Assembly: GCA_937957985.1 (NCBI GenBank)
Contig: CALGOH010000223.1
Span: 6,897 to 70,896 of the forward strand
Source: an uncultured Verrucomicrobiae bacterium
Lineage (GTDB): Bacteria; Verrucomicrobiota; Verrucomicrobiia; Verrucomicrobiales; Akkermansiaceae
Reading direction: 5' to 3'
DNA: 64,000 bases
This document shows positions 56,106 to 64,000 of this stretch, piece after piece. Numbering within the stretch: position 1 is the first letter of the stretch; every line of letters starts with the position of its first letter. Position numbers and translations under genes: made by a program. Under the pieces are notes generated by a model. The model was given only the letters and a program-made list of their open reading frames with translations. It was not told where the DNA came from and ran no database searches.

Positions 56106-57380
56106 TCAGAAATCGAGTTCGGCATCCACGCCGAAGCGGTTCACGTCGTAGCCGAATCCGGCCTGGTTCGAGTCGTTGCTCTCGTAGCGGTAGAAGGCAC
56201 CCATGCGGAAGCGGTCGTTGACCTGATACTCGACGCTCGGACGGATGTAGAAGATCCCGTCATCGCGGCCACCGGCTCCTACGGCGGAAACGCGCTTGTA
56301 TTTCGCGGACTCGTAGCCGGCCTCGAGGCGGGCGGTCCAGCCCTCGCCGAACCTCTGGGCGATCCCGGCGCCGGCACCGGCGATCTCGATGTTCTCGCCC
56401 GGGAAAATCGCGGAGCTTTCCTCCCGCAGGTAGCCGATGACGAACAACTCGGTGCCCTCGCGGGGCGTCCACACGACCTTGCCGTCGAACACCGGGAAGG
56501 TGTCCGAACCCACGCCGTAGTCGCGATGTTCGAAGCCCGCCTCGAGGTCGAAGGAGATTTTCTCCCTCGGCGCCCAGATCAGGCGGGCGGTGGCGCGCTG
56601 GAAGTCCTGGTCCATCGCCCCGTCCACTTCGACGGTGCCGCCCGTGACCGCGAGCACCACTTCGGTCTTCGGTGAGTAGGCGTAGCGCAAAGCCGTCTCG
56701 ATGTAGGCCTGCTCGGAATCGGAGAAACGTCCGTCGTCGTAATCCGTGCCGTCGATCCCGCCCGCGATCTCAACGGCCAGCTTCTCGCTCGGACGCCACG
56801 CGGCCCGCAGTTCAGCGGCATACGCGGTGCGGTCGATCTGGGCGCCGACTTCGGGCGTCGCACCGCCGAGGCGGTCGACGTTTCCGGCGAAGCGCAGACC
56901 GGTGCGCTTCCCGTTCACCGCGCCTTCGAGGGCGAAGCGCTGGTCGATGCGGGTCTCGTCGCCGTTCTCGACATAGATCACCAGGCTCGGCCGGTAGGCC
57001 ACCTTGAGGTAGGCCGCCTCGCCGTCGTCCCGCCCCGTGGTGAAGCCGACCTCGGGGCTCACGGAGATGACCAGGTCCGACTCGGGTGCGGCGGAGCTGA
57101 GGAAGATGTTGTCGTCGTAGGCGATCTCCAGCGCCAGGCCGAGATCCCAACCGCTCTCGGCGGGTTCGGACATCTCATCCCGTGCCGGGACCCATTCGAC
57201 TCCACCGATCCGGTCCTCGACGCGGGCGTCGCCCTCGGTCTCGAGCGACAACTGCTCGAGGGGGACATACTCCACCTCCTGCGGGACAAGATCCTGCCCG
57301 GACACGGCCGGCGCCCCGATCAGGATCGGGAACACAAGCAGTGCCTGCCGTAGAATCTCGGCTGGCCGTACGGGGGGCAT
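56106..57380 (-). CDS. Outer-membrane beta-barrel protein of the export operon
   Basis: The 424-residue product has a signal peptide and then alternating aromatic/hydrophobic beta-strands with short turns rich in Asp/Gly (YDDNIFLSSA, SPEVGFTTGRDDGEAAYLKVAY), and ends in F as outer-membrane proteins do (VDAELDF). The layout matches EpsL/putative exopolysaccharide outer-membrane proteins of about 400 residues. Its stop lies five bases before the Wza-like gene start, so together they may form the exit channel. Confidence 0.75.
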   Translation of the reverse strand: MPPVRPAEILRQALLVFPILIGAPAVSGQDLVPQEVEYVPLEQLSLETEGDARVEDRIGGVEWVPARDEMSEPAESGWDLGLALEIAYDDNIFLSSAAPESDLVISVSPEVGFTTGRDDGEAAYLKVAYRPSLVIYVENGDETRIDQRFALEGAVNGKRTGLRFAGNVDRLGGATPEVGAQIDRTAYAAELRAAWRPSEKLAVEIAGGIDGTDYDDGRFSDSEQAYIETALRYAYSPKTEVVLAVTGGTVEVDGAMDQDFQRATARLIWAPREKISFDLEAGFEHRDYGVGSDTFPVFDGKVVWTPREGTELFVIGYLREESSAIFPGENIEIAGAGAGIAQRFGEGWTARLEAGYESAKYKRVSAVGAGGRDDGIFYIRPSVEYQVNDRFRMGAFYRYESNDSNQAGFGYDVNRFGVDAELDF

Positions 57381-57437
57381 GGGGCTTGTCAGAATGATCT
57401 GAAAATCAGCGGATCACAAGGGGGAAGGATTACGGGA

Positions 57438-60400
57438 TCACGGGTGGTGAAGTTTGCCGGAAGGGGAACCGACCGCGCGTTTCAGCGCATCGGCCACGTC
57501 CTCGGCGAGCGGGCCGACGTTTCCGTCCTCGAAAAGCGTGAGGTGCTCTCCGGGAACCTCGACGATCCGCAGCTCGTCGACATGGTCGGACCAGCCGTAG
57601 TCATCGGGGACCTCGAACTTGTCGTTCACGGCCGAGGCACGGAAGAGATGCAGGGTGCCGCGGAAACGCTGCGGCCGGTAGGCATCCATCGCGGCCTCGT
57701 GCGCCTCGCGGAGCTGGACCGCGCGGCGCTCGGTGTGCGCGGCGGCGGCCTCGCCTTTCGCGTCGGCCGACTCGACCTTCACGCGGAAGTGGGTTTCAAC
57801 GCCGTCCTTGAAGCGCGACGCGAGCCGCAGGATGCGCTCGCCGAGCGGCGACGACGACTGGGCGTTCCAGTAAACCGACACCCGCTCGCTCAGCGCGTAG
57901 GGTCGCAGCTCGATGCCCGGGTTGACCGTGTCGAAGAGCGCCAGGAACGGAACCTCCTCGCCCGCTTCCACCAGTTGGCGGGCCATTTCAAACGCCACGA
58001 CGCCGCCATAGGAGTATCCGGCGAGCAGGTAGGGCCCGTGGGGGCGACCCGTGCGCAGGATCTCGACGTAGCGCGCGGCGGTGTCCTCGATCGCGCCGAC
58101 CTCGATCCGCTCGTCGCGGCCAAGCTCGGGAGACTCGATGGCGAGGAAGGGACGGTCCGTCGGCAGCCGCTCGGCGAGCTGACGGTAGAAGAGGATGCCG
58201 CCGTCGCCGCCGTGGATCGCACACAGGGGTGGCAGAGCACCCTTGGACTGAACGGTGGCCAGTTGACCGGCGGACCCGAGCTTGACCTTTTCATCCGTGC
58301 CCTCGATGGCGACGGAAAGCAGGCGGATCGTCCGGGCCTTGAGCAGGGTCGCCAGCGGCAGCGAAACGCCGAACTCCTTCTGGATGCGCGCGAACATGCG
58401 CAAACCGGCGAGCGAGTTGCCGCCGAGGTTGAAGAAATCGTCGTCGCGGCCGGGACGCTCGATCCCGAGCAGATCGCTCCAGATCGAAGCGAGCCGGGTT
58501 TCGATCCCACCGTCCGGAGCGCGATGGCCCGGGACCTCCGCGCCCTGATGATCGGGCTCGGGAAGCTGGCTCACCACGACCTTGCCGTTCGCGTTGAGCG
58601 GCATTTCATCGACCTCGATCAGGTGATCGGGGACCATGAAGGCGGGCAGTCGTCCGGCGAGCCACGCCGTCACGGCGGACGCGTCGAAACCGTCATTGCC
58701 GCAGGCCCACGCCAGCAGTCGTTTGCCGCCGGCGCCCTCGCCGCGCACCGCCACCTTGCAGCGGGCCACCGAGGGGTGGCTGCCGAGCACCGACTCGATC
58801 TCGCCGAGCTCGACGCGGAAGCCGCGCAGCTTCACCTGGTGATCGATCCGCCCGAGGAACTCGATGGTTCCATCCGCGGCCCAGCGGCAGCGGTCACCGG
58901 TGCGGTACATCGCGCCGGCGTCGGTCGCAACGAAGCGTTCGGCGGTGAGATCGTCGCGGCCGAGGTAGCCGAGCGCCAGGCCGGCGCCGCCGCAGAGCAG
59001 CTCGCCGGGCATGCCGACCGGGACGTCCGTGCCGTTCGCATCGACGATCCGGACGGTCGTCCCCGGGATCGGTCGCCCGATCGGGATCGAGCCCTTTTCA
59101 AGGTCCTCGAGAGTCACCCGGTGGCAGGTCGTGAAGGTGGTGTTCTCGGTCGGTCCGTAGCCGTTGATGAGCGCCGTGTCGGGCAGCGCCTCCATGGCGC
59201 GACGGACGTGGTCGGGAGAAAGCACGTCGCCTCCCGCCAACAGTTGTCGCAGGCCCTTCAGCCGGTCGAGACCCTCCTCGACCATCAGTTCGAACAGCCC
59301 GGCGGTCAGCCACAGGGTGGTCACGCCCTCGCTCTCGACCTTGCGCCCGATGCCCTCGAGCGAGGTTTCACTCTCGTCGAGCACCACCAGGCGGCCGCCG
59401 TGAAGCAGCGGCCCGAAGATCTCGAAGGTCGAGGCGTCGAAGGCGGGATTCGAGGCATGGAAGAACACCTCGTCCGCGCCGAAGCGGATCGGGCCGCCAT
59501 TCTCGACGAGCCGCAGGATGCCGCGTTGCGGCACGACCACGCCCTTCGGCTTTCCGGTCGAGCCCGAGGTGTACATCACGTAGGCCGGATCGTCGGGTGA
59601 ACCTTCGACCTTCGGAGCCGCGGCCCCCGGGATGCCGGCGGGATCCAGGAAACGAACGCCCTCGATCGGCTTCCCGGAGAATGCCCCCTTCGCCGAGGAG
59701 TCCGAAATAATCTCCCGCTGGCGCTGCTCGGGATCCTTGGGGTCGATCGGCACGTAGCAGGCGCCGGCCCGCAGCGTCCCGAGCATCGCGGCGATGGCCT
59801 CCGGTCCTTTTGGAAGCACCACCGCGACCCGGTCACCCTCGCCGATGCCGGCTTCGGCCAAGGAAGCGGCGACGGCCTCGACGCGGGCATCGAGTTCGGC
59901 GTAGGTCCACGAACCCGACGAGCAGGTCAGGGCCGGACGTTCCGCATGGCCGGCGGCGATGCGACGGAATCTTTCATCCACCGATCCATCGGCCAGCTTC
60001 ACCTCGACTCCACGCCAGGCATCGAGTTGGTCGCGGGCTTCCTCGCCAAGCAGTTGGACGTCGGCGATGGCCAGAGCAGGGTCATCCGCCGCCTGCACGA
60101 GCAGTTCACGGAAGGCCGCCAGCCACGACTCCATCGTGCCCGGGTCGATCAGCTCGCGGTTGTAGGTCGAGGAAAGCAGCAGCCCCTGCGGCGACTGCAT
60201 CAGGTTGAGGAAGATCGTCGAGTTGCTGTAGCGGGCGGGCACCGTTTCGACCTTGGCCTCGAGACCGCCGAAGGAACCGGGATCGCCCGATGGCTCGAAG
60301 TTGAAGATGATCTCCATCAGCGGCCTCCGCCCGCCCTCGCGGCCGAGCTTGAGCGCGCGAAGCAGCCGGCCGTAGGTCACGTCGCCGTGCTCGAGGGCAT

Positions 60401-63400
60401 CGAGCTGCCCGGTCGAGGCGGAGGCGACCAGTTCCTTGAACGAGCCACCCTCTCCGATCTCCGCGAGCAGCGGCAGGAAGTTCACGCAGTGCCCGACGAG
60501 TTCTCCCTCGCCTTCGCTCATCTGCCCGGCGGTCGGGAAGGTCATCACGAAGCGCTCCTGGCCGCTGAGCTTGTGCAGCAGGGCCTGGAAACCGGCGAGC
60601 AAGGTGCTGTTGAGCGTCGCCCCACAGGCCGCCGAAAGCTTCTTCAGGCGAGCCAGCATCCCGGCATCGAGCATCAGCTCGCAGGTGTCCGACGCATAGA
60701 TCGGCGCCGGCGGATAAGCCTTCCGCAGCGGCAGCTCGACCTCGGGCACGCCGTCGGCGAAGCGTTCCGTCCACCAGGCCAGCGAGCCATCGCCGGACGC
60801 CGCCGCCCGGTGCTCGCGCAGCGCCCGATCGACGATCGAGGGGGCCGGCAGGAACTTCGGTTTGCTGCCCGCGAGGCGCGCCTCGTAGGCCTTGGTGAAA
60901 TCGCGGATCAGCACCTCGAACGACCAGCCGTCGGCCGCCAGGTGGTGCGCGACGAACTGCAGCACGAGTTCGTCGTCGGCAAGCCGTGCCATCACCACCC
61001 GGAACAACGGACCGACCGCCAGGTCGAAGGCCGTCTCGCGCTGGTTCAGCCCGCACTCGCGCAAGGCCGCCTCGCGGTCGGCCTCGCCACGCAGGTCCAC
61101 GTCGATGATCCGGGCATCCTGATGCGCGTCGATCACGAACTCGGGCGACCGCCCTTCCGGCACCCGCATGCGCAGGGCGTCGTGACGATCGACAAGGTCC
61201 TGCACCGCCGCCCGCACCGCCGACGGGTCCACGGGACCGCTCAGGCGGAGCTGGAGCATCTCGTTGAACGCGAGGTTCGCCTCGTCGCCGAGCAGGGAGG
61301 CCAGCCAGATTTCGGCCATCGGCTCGGTCATCGGGAACGGCCCGCGCTCGCCTGTCGCCAGCGCTGCTTCGGCCCGCTTCTCGTTTCTCGGGAAGAACCC
61401 GCCGTCCTGAAGCTCGGCGATCGTTTCGCGGAAGGCGTTGATGACGAAGTCGACGTCGGCATCGGTGTGGGCCGCGGTCAGGTAGAAGGGCAGGCCCTCC
61501 ATCGCGAACACGCCCTTGCTACGGAGATGATAGTAGATCAGGTTGCCGTGCTTCGCGCCGTCACCGATGCGCAGGTACATCTGCGAGTTGAAGTTGACCA
61601 TGCGGACGTCGATCCCCTCGTCGCGGAACATCCGGTCCACCGTGGTCGCGAGCCGGTCGGCGCGCTTGCCGATGGCCTCCCAGTACTCCGGCGGTTGCTC
61701 CTTCACGTGGTTCAGCACCGCGCGACACGCGGCCATTGCCAGCGGCAGGCGGACGAAGGTGCCGGCGAAGAACGTGACCTCCTTCTCGGGGAAGGAATCG
61801 TCGCCGAACTGCCACTGGCCGCCATCGAAGGTATCCATGTACTCGGCCTTGCCGGCGCAGATCCCGATCGGCAGCGCACCGCCGCCGAAGACCTTGCCAT
61901 AGGTCGCGAGGTCGGCGCGGATGCCGTAGAGTTCCTGCGCGCCCCTCGGTCCCTGGCGGATGCCGGTGATGACCTCGTCGAAGACCAGCAGGAAGCCGTG
62001 CTCGTCGCGGATCTTCTTCACCTCGCGGACGAACTCGACCGGCACCAGCTCGGGCTGGCGGCTCTGGACCGGCTCGACGAGCACCGCTGCCAGCTCGTCG
62101 GCGATCTCGCGGATCATGTCGAGCGCCTCGGGCTTGCCCCACGGCACGACGATGATGTCCTGCACCGCGTTGTCCGGGATGCCGGGTGCCAGCGGCAGCG
62201 TACGGCGGCGCTGGCCCTTGCCGACGCTGCGGACCAGCACCGGATCGAAGTTGCCGTGGTAGTCCTTGTCGAAGACGAGGATCTTGTCGCGGCCGGTGAC
62301 CGTGCGGGCGATGCGCATCGCCGCCTGGACGGCCTCCGAGCCGGTGTTGAGGAAGCAGACCCGCTCGTTGCCGGTGACCTCGCAGAAAAGCTTCGAGGCT
62401 TCCATCGCCGCCTCGCACTGCGGGCCCACCTCGAGGCCGGTCTCAAGCTGCTTCCGGATCGCCTCGGTCACGTAGTCGGGCGAATGGCCGAGGAAGTTCG
62501 GGCCGAAGCCGTTGACCATGTCGATGTACTCGTTGCCATCGACGTCCCACATCCGGCTTCCCTTCATCCGGGTGGCGACGACCTGATAGACCATCTCCTT
62601 CCACAGGCGGTTGAAGCCGTTCACGGTGCGCGGGTCGGCGTGCCACTGGCGATACCGCTGCGTTCTCGCCTTCGAGGTCTTCGTCCTTTCGCAGTAGCGC
62701 TCGATGAGGGCATCGAGATGGGCGCGTTGCGGCGGAGTCAGCTCGTCACCCCTCGCCTCGCGATCGATGCGGGTGCGCGGGCCGGCGACGCCGGATTCCG
62801 TTCCATCGTCCTCGGTGTCGGGCGCGGACGCCTCGACCTTGATCGGAGCGGCGGGCTTGTTTCCGGCTGCGACCGAGACGCCGCTGGCTTCGAGGTGCGC
62901 GACCAGCTTGCCAAGGGTCGGGAACGACTGCATCAGGTCGCGGAAGGCGATCGGAACGCCGAAGTTCTTCTGCAGCTCCCGCGCCGCCTGGGTGAGCAGG
63001 AGCGAGTCGAAGCCGAGTTCGAGGAAGCCGGAGCCCTCGGCCATGTCCGTGGCCGGGATGCCGGATAGATCCTCAAGCACCTGCCGAACCTGGTCGATCA
63101 GCGATTCAGAGGAAGCCGCCTCCGGGCCGGGTGCCGCGGCTTCAACCACGGTTTCCGCCGACGCGGGCAGGGCTGCGACCGGCTGGTCGAGCAACCGGCA
63201 TTCCTTCCAGTAGCGCTTGCGCTGGAAGGGATAGGTCGGCAGTGGAACCCGCCGCGCCGGGACTTCCCGGAAGACCAGCTTCCAGTCGATCCCGACGCCA
63301 CGGGTCCAGAGTTCGCCGAGCGAAAGCAGCATGCGCGGCCGGTCAGGCGCGCCGGAGGCCGGATGCTCGCAGCTTGAAAAGCAGCCGGCGGCGCGGCGCC

Positions 63401-64000
63401 CGGCAATCTGGCGGGCCAGCGTGGTCAGCGTCTGGCCGGGTCCGACCTCGAGGTAGACGCGGCCTTCCTTCTCCCCGGCGGCGGCGTCGAGCGCGCCGTG
63501 GAAATTCACCGTCCGCCGCAGGTGCGCGGCCCAGTAGCCGGGATCGGTCGCCTCGGCTTCCGTTAGAGGAAGACCCGTGACCGTGGAAAGGATCGCCATG
63601 CGCGGCGGGTGGAGTTTCACGCCCTCGATCACCTCGCGGAAGCGACCGACGACCGGGTCCATCATGTGGCTGTGGAAGGCGTGCGAGGTATGTAGCTCGC
63701 GGACGTTGACGCCCTCGGCTTCGAGCTGCCGGGCGAAGGCGGCCACCGCCTCGGTTTCACCGGCGACGACCGACAGGGCCGGCCCGTTGCTGGCGGCGAG
63801 GTCGATGCCCTCGGGCAGACGTTTCGCAAGCTCGTCGGCGGCGAGGCGCACCGACAGCATCGAGCCGCCCGGCAGCTCGCCCATCAGCGCACCGCGCGCC
63901 GCGAGGATGCGCAGGCCGTCGTCGATCGAGAACACCCCGGCCAGGCAGGCGGCGGTGAATTCGCCGACGCTGTGTCCGAGCATCAACGCGGGCTTCAGGC
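57438..64000 (-). CDS. Hybrid PKS-NRPS with aminotransferase domain (AT-ACP-AMT-C-A-PCP-TE; 5' end outside window)
   Basis: The open frame runs off the right end; at least 2,186 residues are present. Counting from the Met at 63986: acyltransferase with GHSVGE at 6 and HAFHSHM (malonyl type); ACP with LGFDSLLL near 330; class III PLP aminotransferase with TYGKVFGGG near 699; condensation domain with H-H-L-A-A-D-G near 1014; adenylation domain with YTSGSTGKPKGVV near 1475; PCP with GGNSLAG near 1858; thioesterase with GYSYGG near 1990. A beta-amino acyl chain is thus made, coupled to one amino acid and released. The adenylation pocket reads D-A-F-W-L-G-G-T-F-K, close to valine codes I recall. 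It is the first visible gene upstream of the polysaccharide export genes, 57 bp away. Confidence 0.93.
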   Translation of the reverse strand, partial: LKPALMLGHSVGEFTAACLAGVFSIDDGLRILAARGALMGELPGGSMLSVRLAADELAKRLPEGIDLAASNGPALSVVAGETEAVAAFARQLEAEGVNVRELHTSHAFHSHMMDPVVGRFREVIEGVKLHPPRMAILSTVTGLPLTEAEATDPGYWAAHLRRTVNFHGALDAAAGEKEGRVYLEVGPGQTLTTLARQIAGRRAAGCFSSCEHPASGAPDRPRMLLSLGELWTRGVGIDWKLVFREVPARRVPLPTYPFQRKRYWKECRLLDQPVAALPASAETVVEAAAPGPEAASSESLIDQVRQVLEDLSGIPATDMAEGSGFLELGFDSLLLTQAARELQKNFGVPIAFRDLMQSFPTLGKLVAHLEASGVSVAAGNKPAAPIKVEASAPDTEDDGTESGVAGPRTRIDREARGDELTPPQRAHLDALIERYCERTKTSKARTQRYRQWHADPRTVNGFNRLWKEMVYQVVATRMKGSRMWDVDGNEYIDMVNGFGPNFLGHSPDYVTEAIRKQLETGLEVGPQCEAAMEASKLFCEVTGNERVCFLNTGSEAVQAAMRIARTVTGRDKILVFDKDYHGNFDPVLVRSVGKGQRRRTLPLAPGIPDNAVQDIIVVPWGKPEALDMIREIADELAAVLVEPVQSRQPELVPVEFVREVKKIRDEHGFLLVFDEVITGIRQGPRGAQELYGIRADLATYGKVFGGGALPIGICAGKAEYMDTFDGGQWQFGDDSFPEKEVTFFAGTFVRLPLAMAACRAVLNHVKEQPPEYWEAIGKRADRLATTVDRMFRDEGIDVRMVNFNSQMYLRIGDGAKHGNLIYYHLRSKGVFAMEGLPFYLTAAHTDADVDFVINAFRETIAELQDGGFFPRNEKRAEAALATGERGPFPMTEPMAEIWLASLLGDEANLAFNEMLQLRLSGPVDPSAVRAAVQDLVDRHDALRMRVPEGRSPEFVIDAHQDARIIDVDLRGEADREAALRECGLNQRETAFDLAVGPLFRVVMARLADDELVLQFVAHHLAADGWSFEVLIRDFTKAYEARLAGSKPKFLPAPSIVDRALREHRAAASGDGSLAWWTERFADGVPEVELPLRKAYPPAPIYASDTCELMLDAGMLARLKKLSAACGATLNSTLLAGFQALLHKLSGQERFVMTFPTAGQMSEGEGELVGHCVNFLPLLAEIGEGGSFKELVASASTGQLDALEHGDVTYGRLLRALKLGREGGRRPLMEIIFNFEPSGDPGSFGGLEAKVETVPARYSNSTIFLNLMQSPQGLLLSSTYNRELIDPGTMESWLAAFRELLVQAADDPALAIADVQLLGEEARDQLDAWRGVEVKLADGSVDERFRRIAAGHAERPALTCSSGSWTYAELDARVEAVAASLAEAGIGEGDRVAVVLPKGPEAIAAMLGTLRAGACYVPIDPKDPEQRQREIISDSSAKGAFSGKPIEGVRFLDPAGIPGAAAPKVEGSPDDPAYVMYTSGSTGKPKGVVVPQRGILRLVENGGPIRFGADEVFFHASNPAFDASTFEIFGPLLHGGRLVVLDESETSLEGIGRKVESEGVTTLWLTAGLFELMVEEGLDRLKGLRQLLAGGDVLSPDHVRRAMEALPDTALINGYGPTENTTFTTCHRVTLEDLEKGSIPIGRPIPGTTVRIVDANGTDVPVGMPGELLCGGAGLALGYLGRDDLTAERFVATDAGAMYRTGDRCRWAADGTIEFLGRIDHQVKLRGFRVELGEIESVLGSHPSVARCKVAVRGEGAGGKRLLAWACGNDGFDASAVTAWLAGRLPAFMVPDHLIEVDEMPLNANGKVVVSQLPEPDHQGAEVPGHRAPDGGIETRLASIWSDLLGIERPGRDDDFFNLGGNSLAGLRMFARIQKEFGVSLPLATLLKARTIRLLSVAIEGTDEKVKLGSAGQLATVQSKGALPPLCAIHGGDGGILFYRQLAERLPTDRPFLAIESPELGRDERIEVGAIEDTAARYVEILRTGRPHGPYLLAGYSYGGVVAFEMARQLVEAGEEVPFLALFDTVNPGIELRPYALSERVSVYWNAQSSSPLGERILRLASRFKDGVETHFRVKVESADAKGEAAAAHTERRAVQLREAHEAAMDAYRPQRFRGTLHLFRASAVNDKFEVPDDYGWSDHVDELRIVEVPGEHLTLFEDGNVGPLAEDVADALKRAVGSPSGKLHHP

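Noticed and set aside
59946..63068. Long open frame on the plus strand antisense to the PKS-NRPS gene
   Set aside because: It lacks any family motif, and the minus strand shows complete catalytic motifs; GC-rich genes leave antisense frames open.

Overview
The window is high-GC DNA (by eye well above 60% GC) from a bacterium of the Verrucomicrobiota, most likely order Verrucomicrobiales. The evidence is a secreted cytochrome c–PA14 protein paired with a sorbosone-dehydrogenase-like protein, two secreted sulfatases, a PEP-CTERM-type protein, a fused CcoN–CcoO oxidase subunit, an Rhs tip of the type common in this group, and staphyloxanthin-type (C30) carotenoid genes like those expected for diapolycopenedioic-acid esters of Rubritalea. 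Family assignments come from reading motifs; no database search was possible.

Layout. 1-6.4 kb: secreted redox pair, AT-richer orphan gene, NAD-dependent epimerase, a hicBA toxin-antitoxin pair, small membrane/secreted proteins. 6.4-10.4 kb: queD and a four-gene surface-lipid or glycan cassette (GT2, methyltransferase, polysaccharide deacetylase, LpxL-like acyltransferase). 10.5-12.8 kb: low-GC accessory island with an orphan Rhs tip and its partner gene, a SEC-C remnant between direct repeats, then tRNA-Ser(GGA). 13.3-18.6 kb: stress genes dnaK, fic, groES and groEL. 18.6-27.7 kb: a 160-bp MITE-like element, a large secreted endonuclease/phosphatase-family protein, two sulfatases, the RNase P RNA gene and membrane proteins. 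28-39.7 kb, all on the minus strand: the division and cell-wall (dcw) operon mraZ-rsmH-ftsL-ftsI-murE-murF-mraY-murD-(LysM)-ftsW, with a striking array of structured repeats between mraZ and rsmH. 40.8-44.4 kb: cbb3 oxidase operon. 44.4-50.1 kb: C30 carotenoid cluster. 50.1-64 kb: exopolysaccharide export operon fed from upstream by a large PKS-NRPS gene carrying an aminotransferase domain, which runs off the right edge.

Most interesting. (1) At 38641-39149, five units of 108/111 bp each contain two hairpins whose loops are invariant (18 nt and about 12 nt) while their stems change with compensation; the array abuts the conserved start of rsmH and leaves it without an obvious start codon. (2) RNase P RNA has a P9-position helix enlarged to a 24-bp perfect inverted repeat. 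(3) Four otherwise intact conserved genes carry local lesions: a TAG in ftsL, a TAA in the flippase gene, a lost copper-B histidine in CcoN, and a changed phosphate-1 loop in DnaK. These are either real biology or sequence-quality artefacts, and raw reads would decide. (4) The AT-ACP-AMT-C-A-PCP-TE megasynthase sits directly upstream of polysaccharide export genes.
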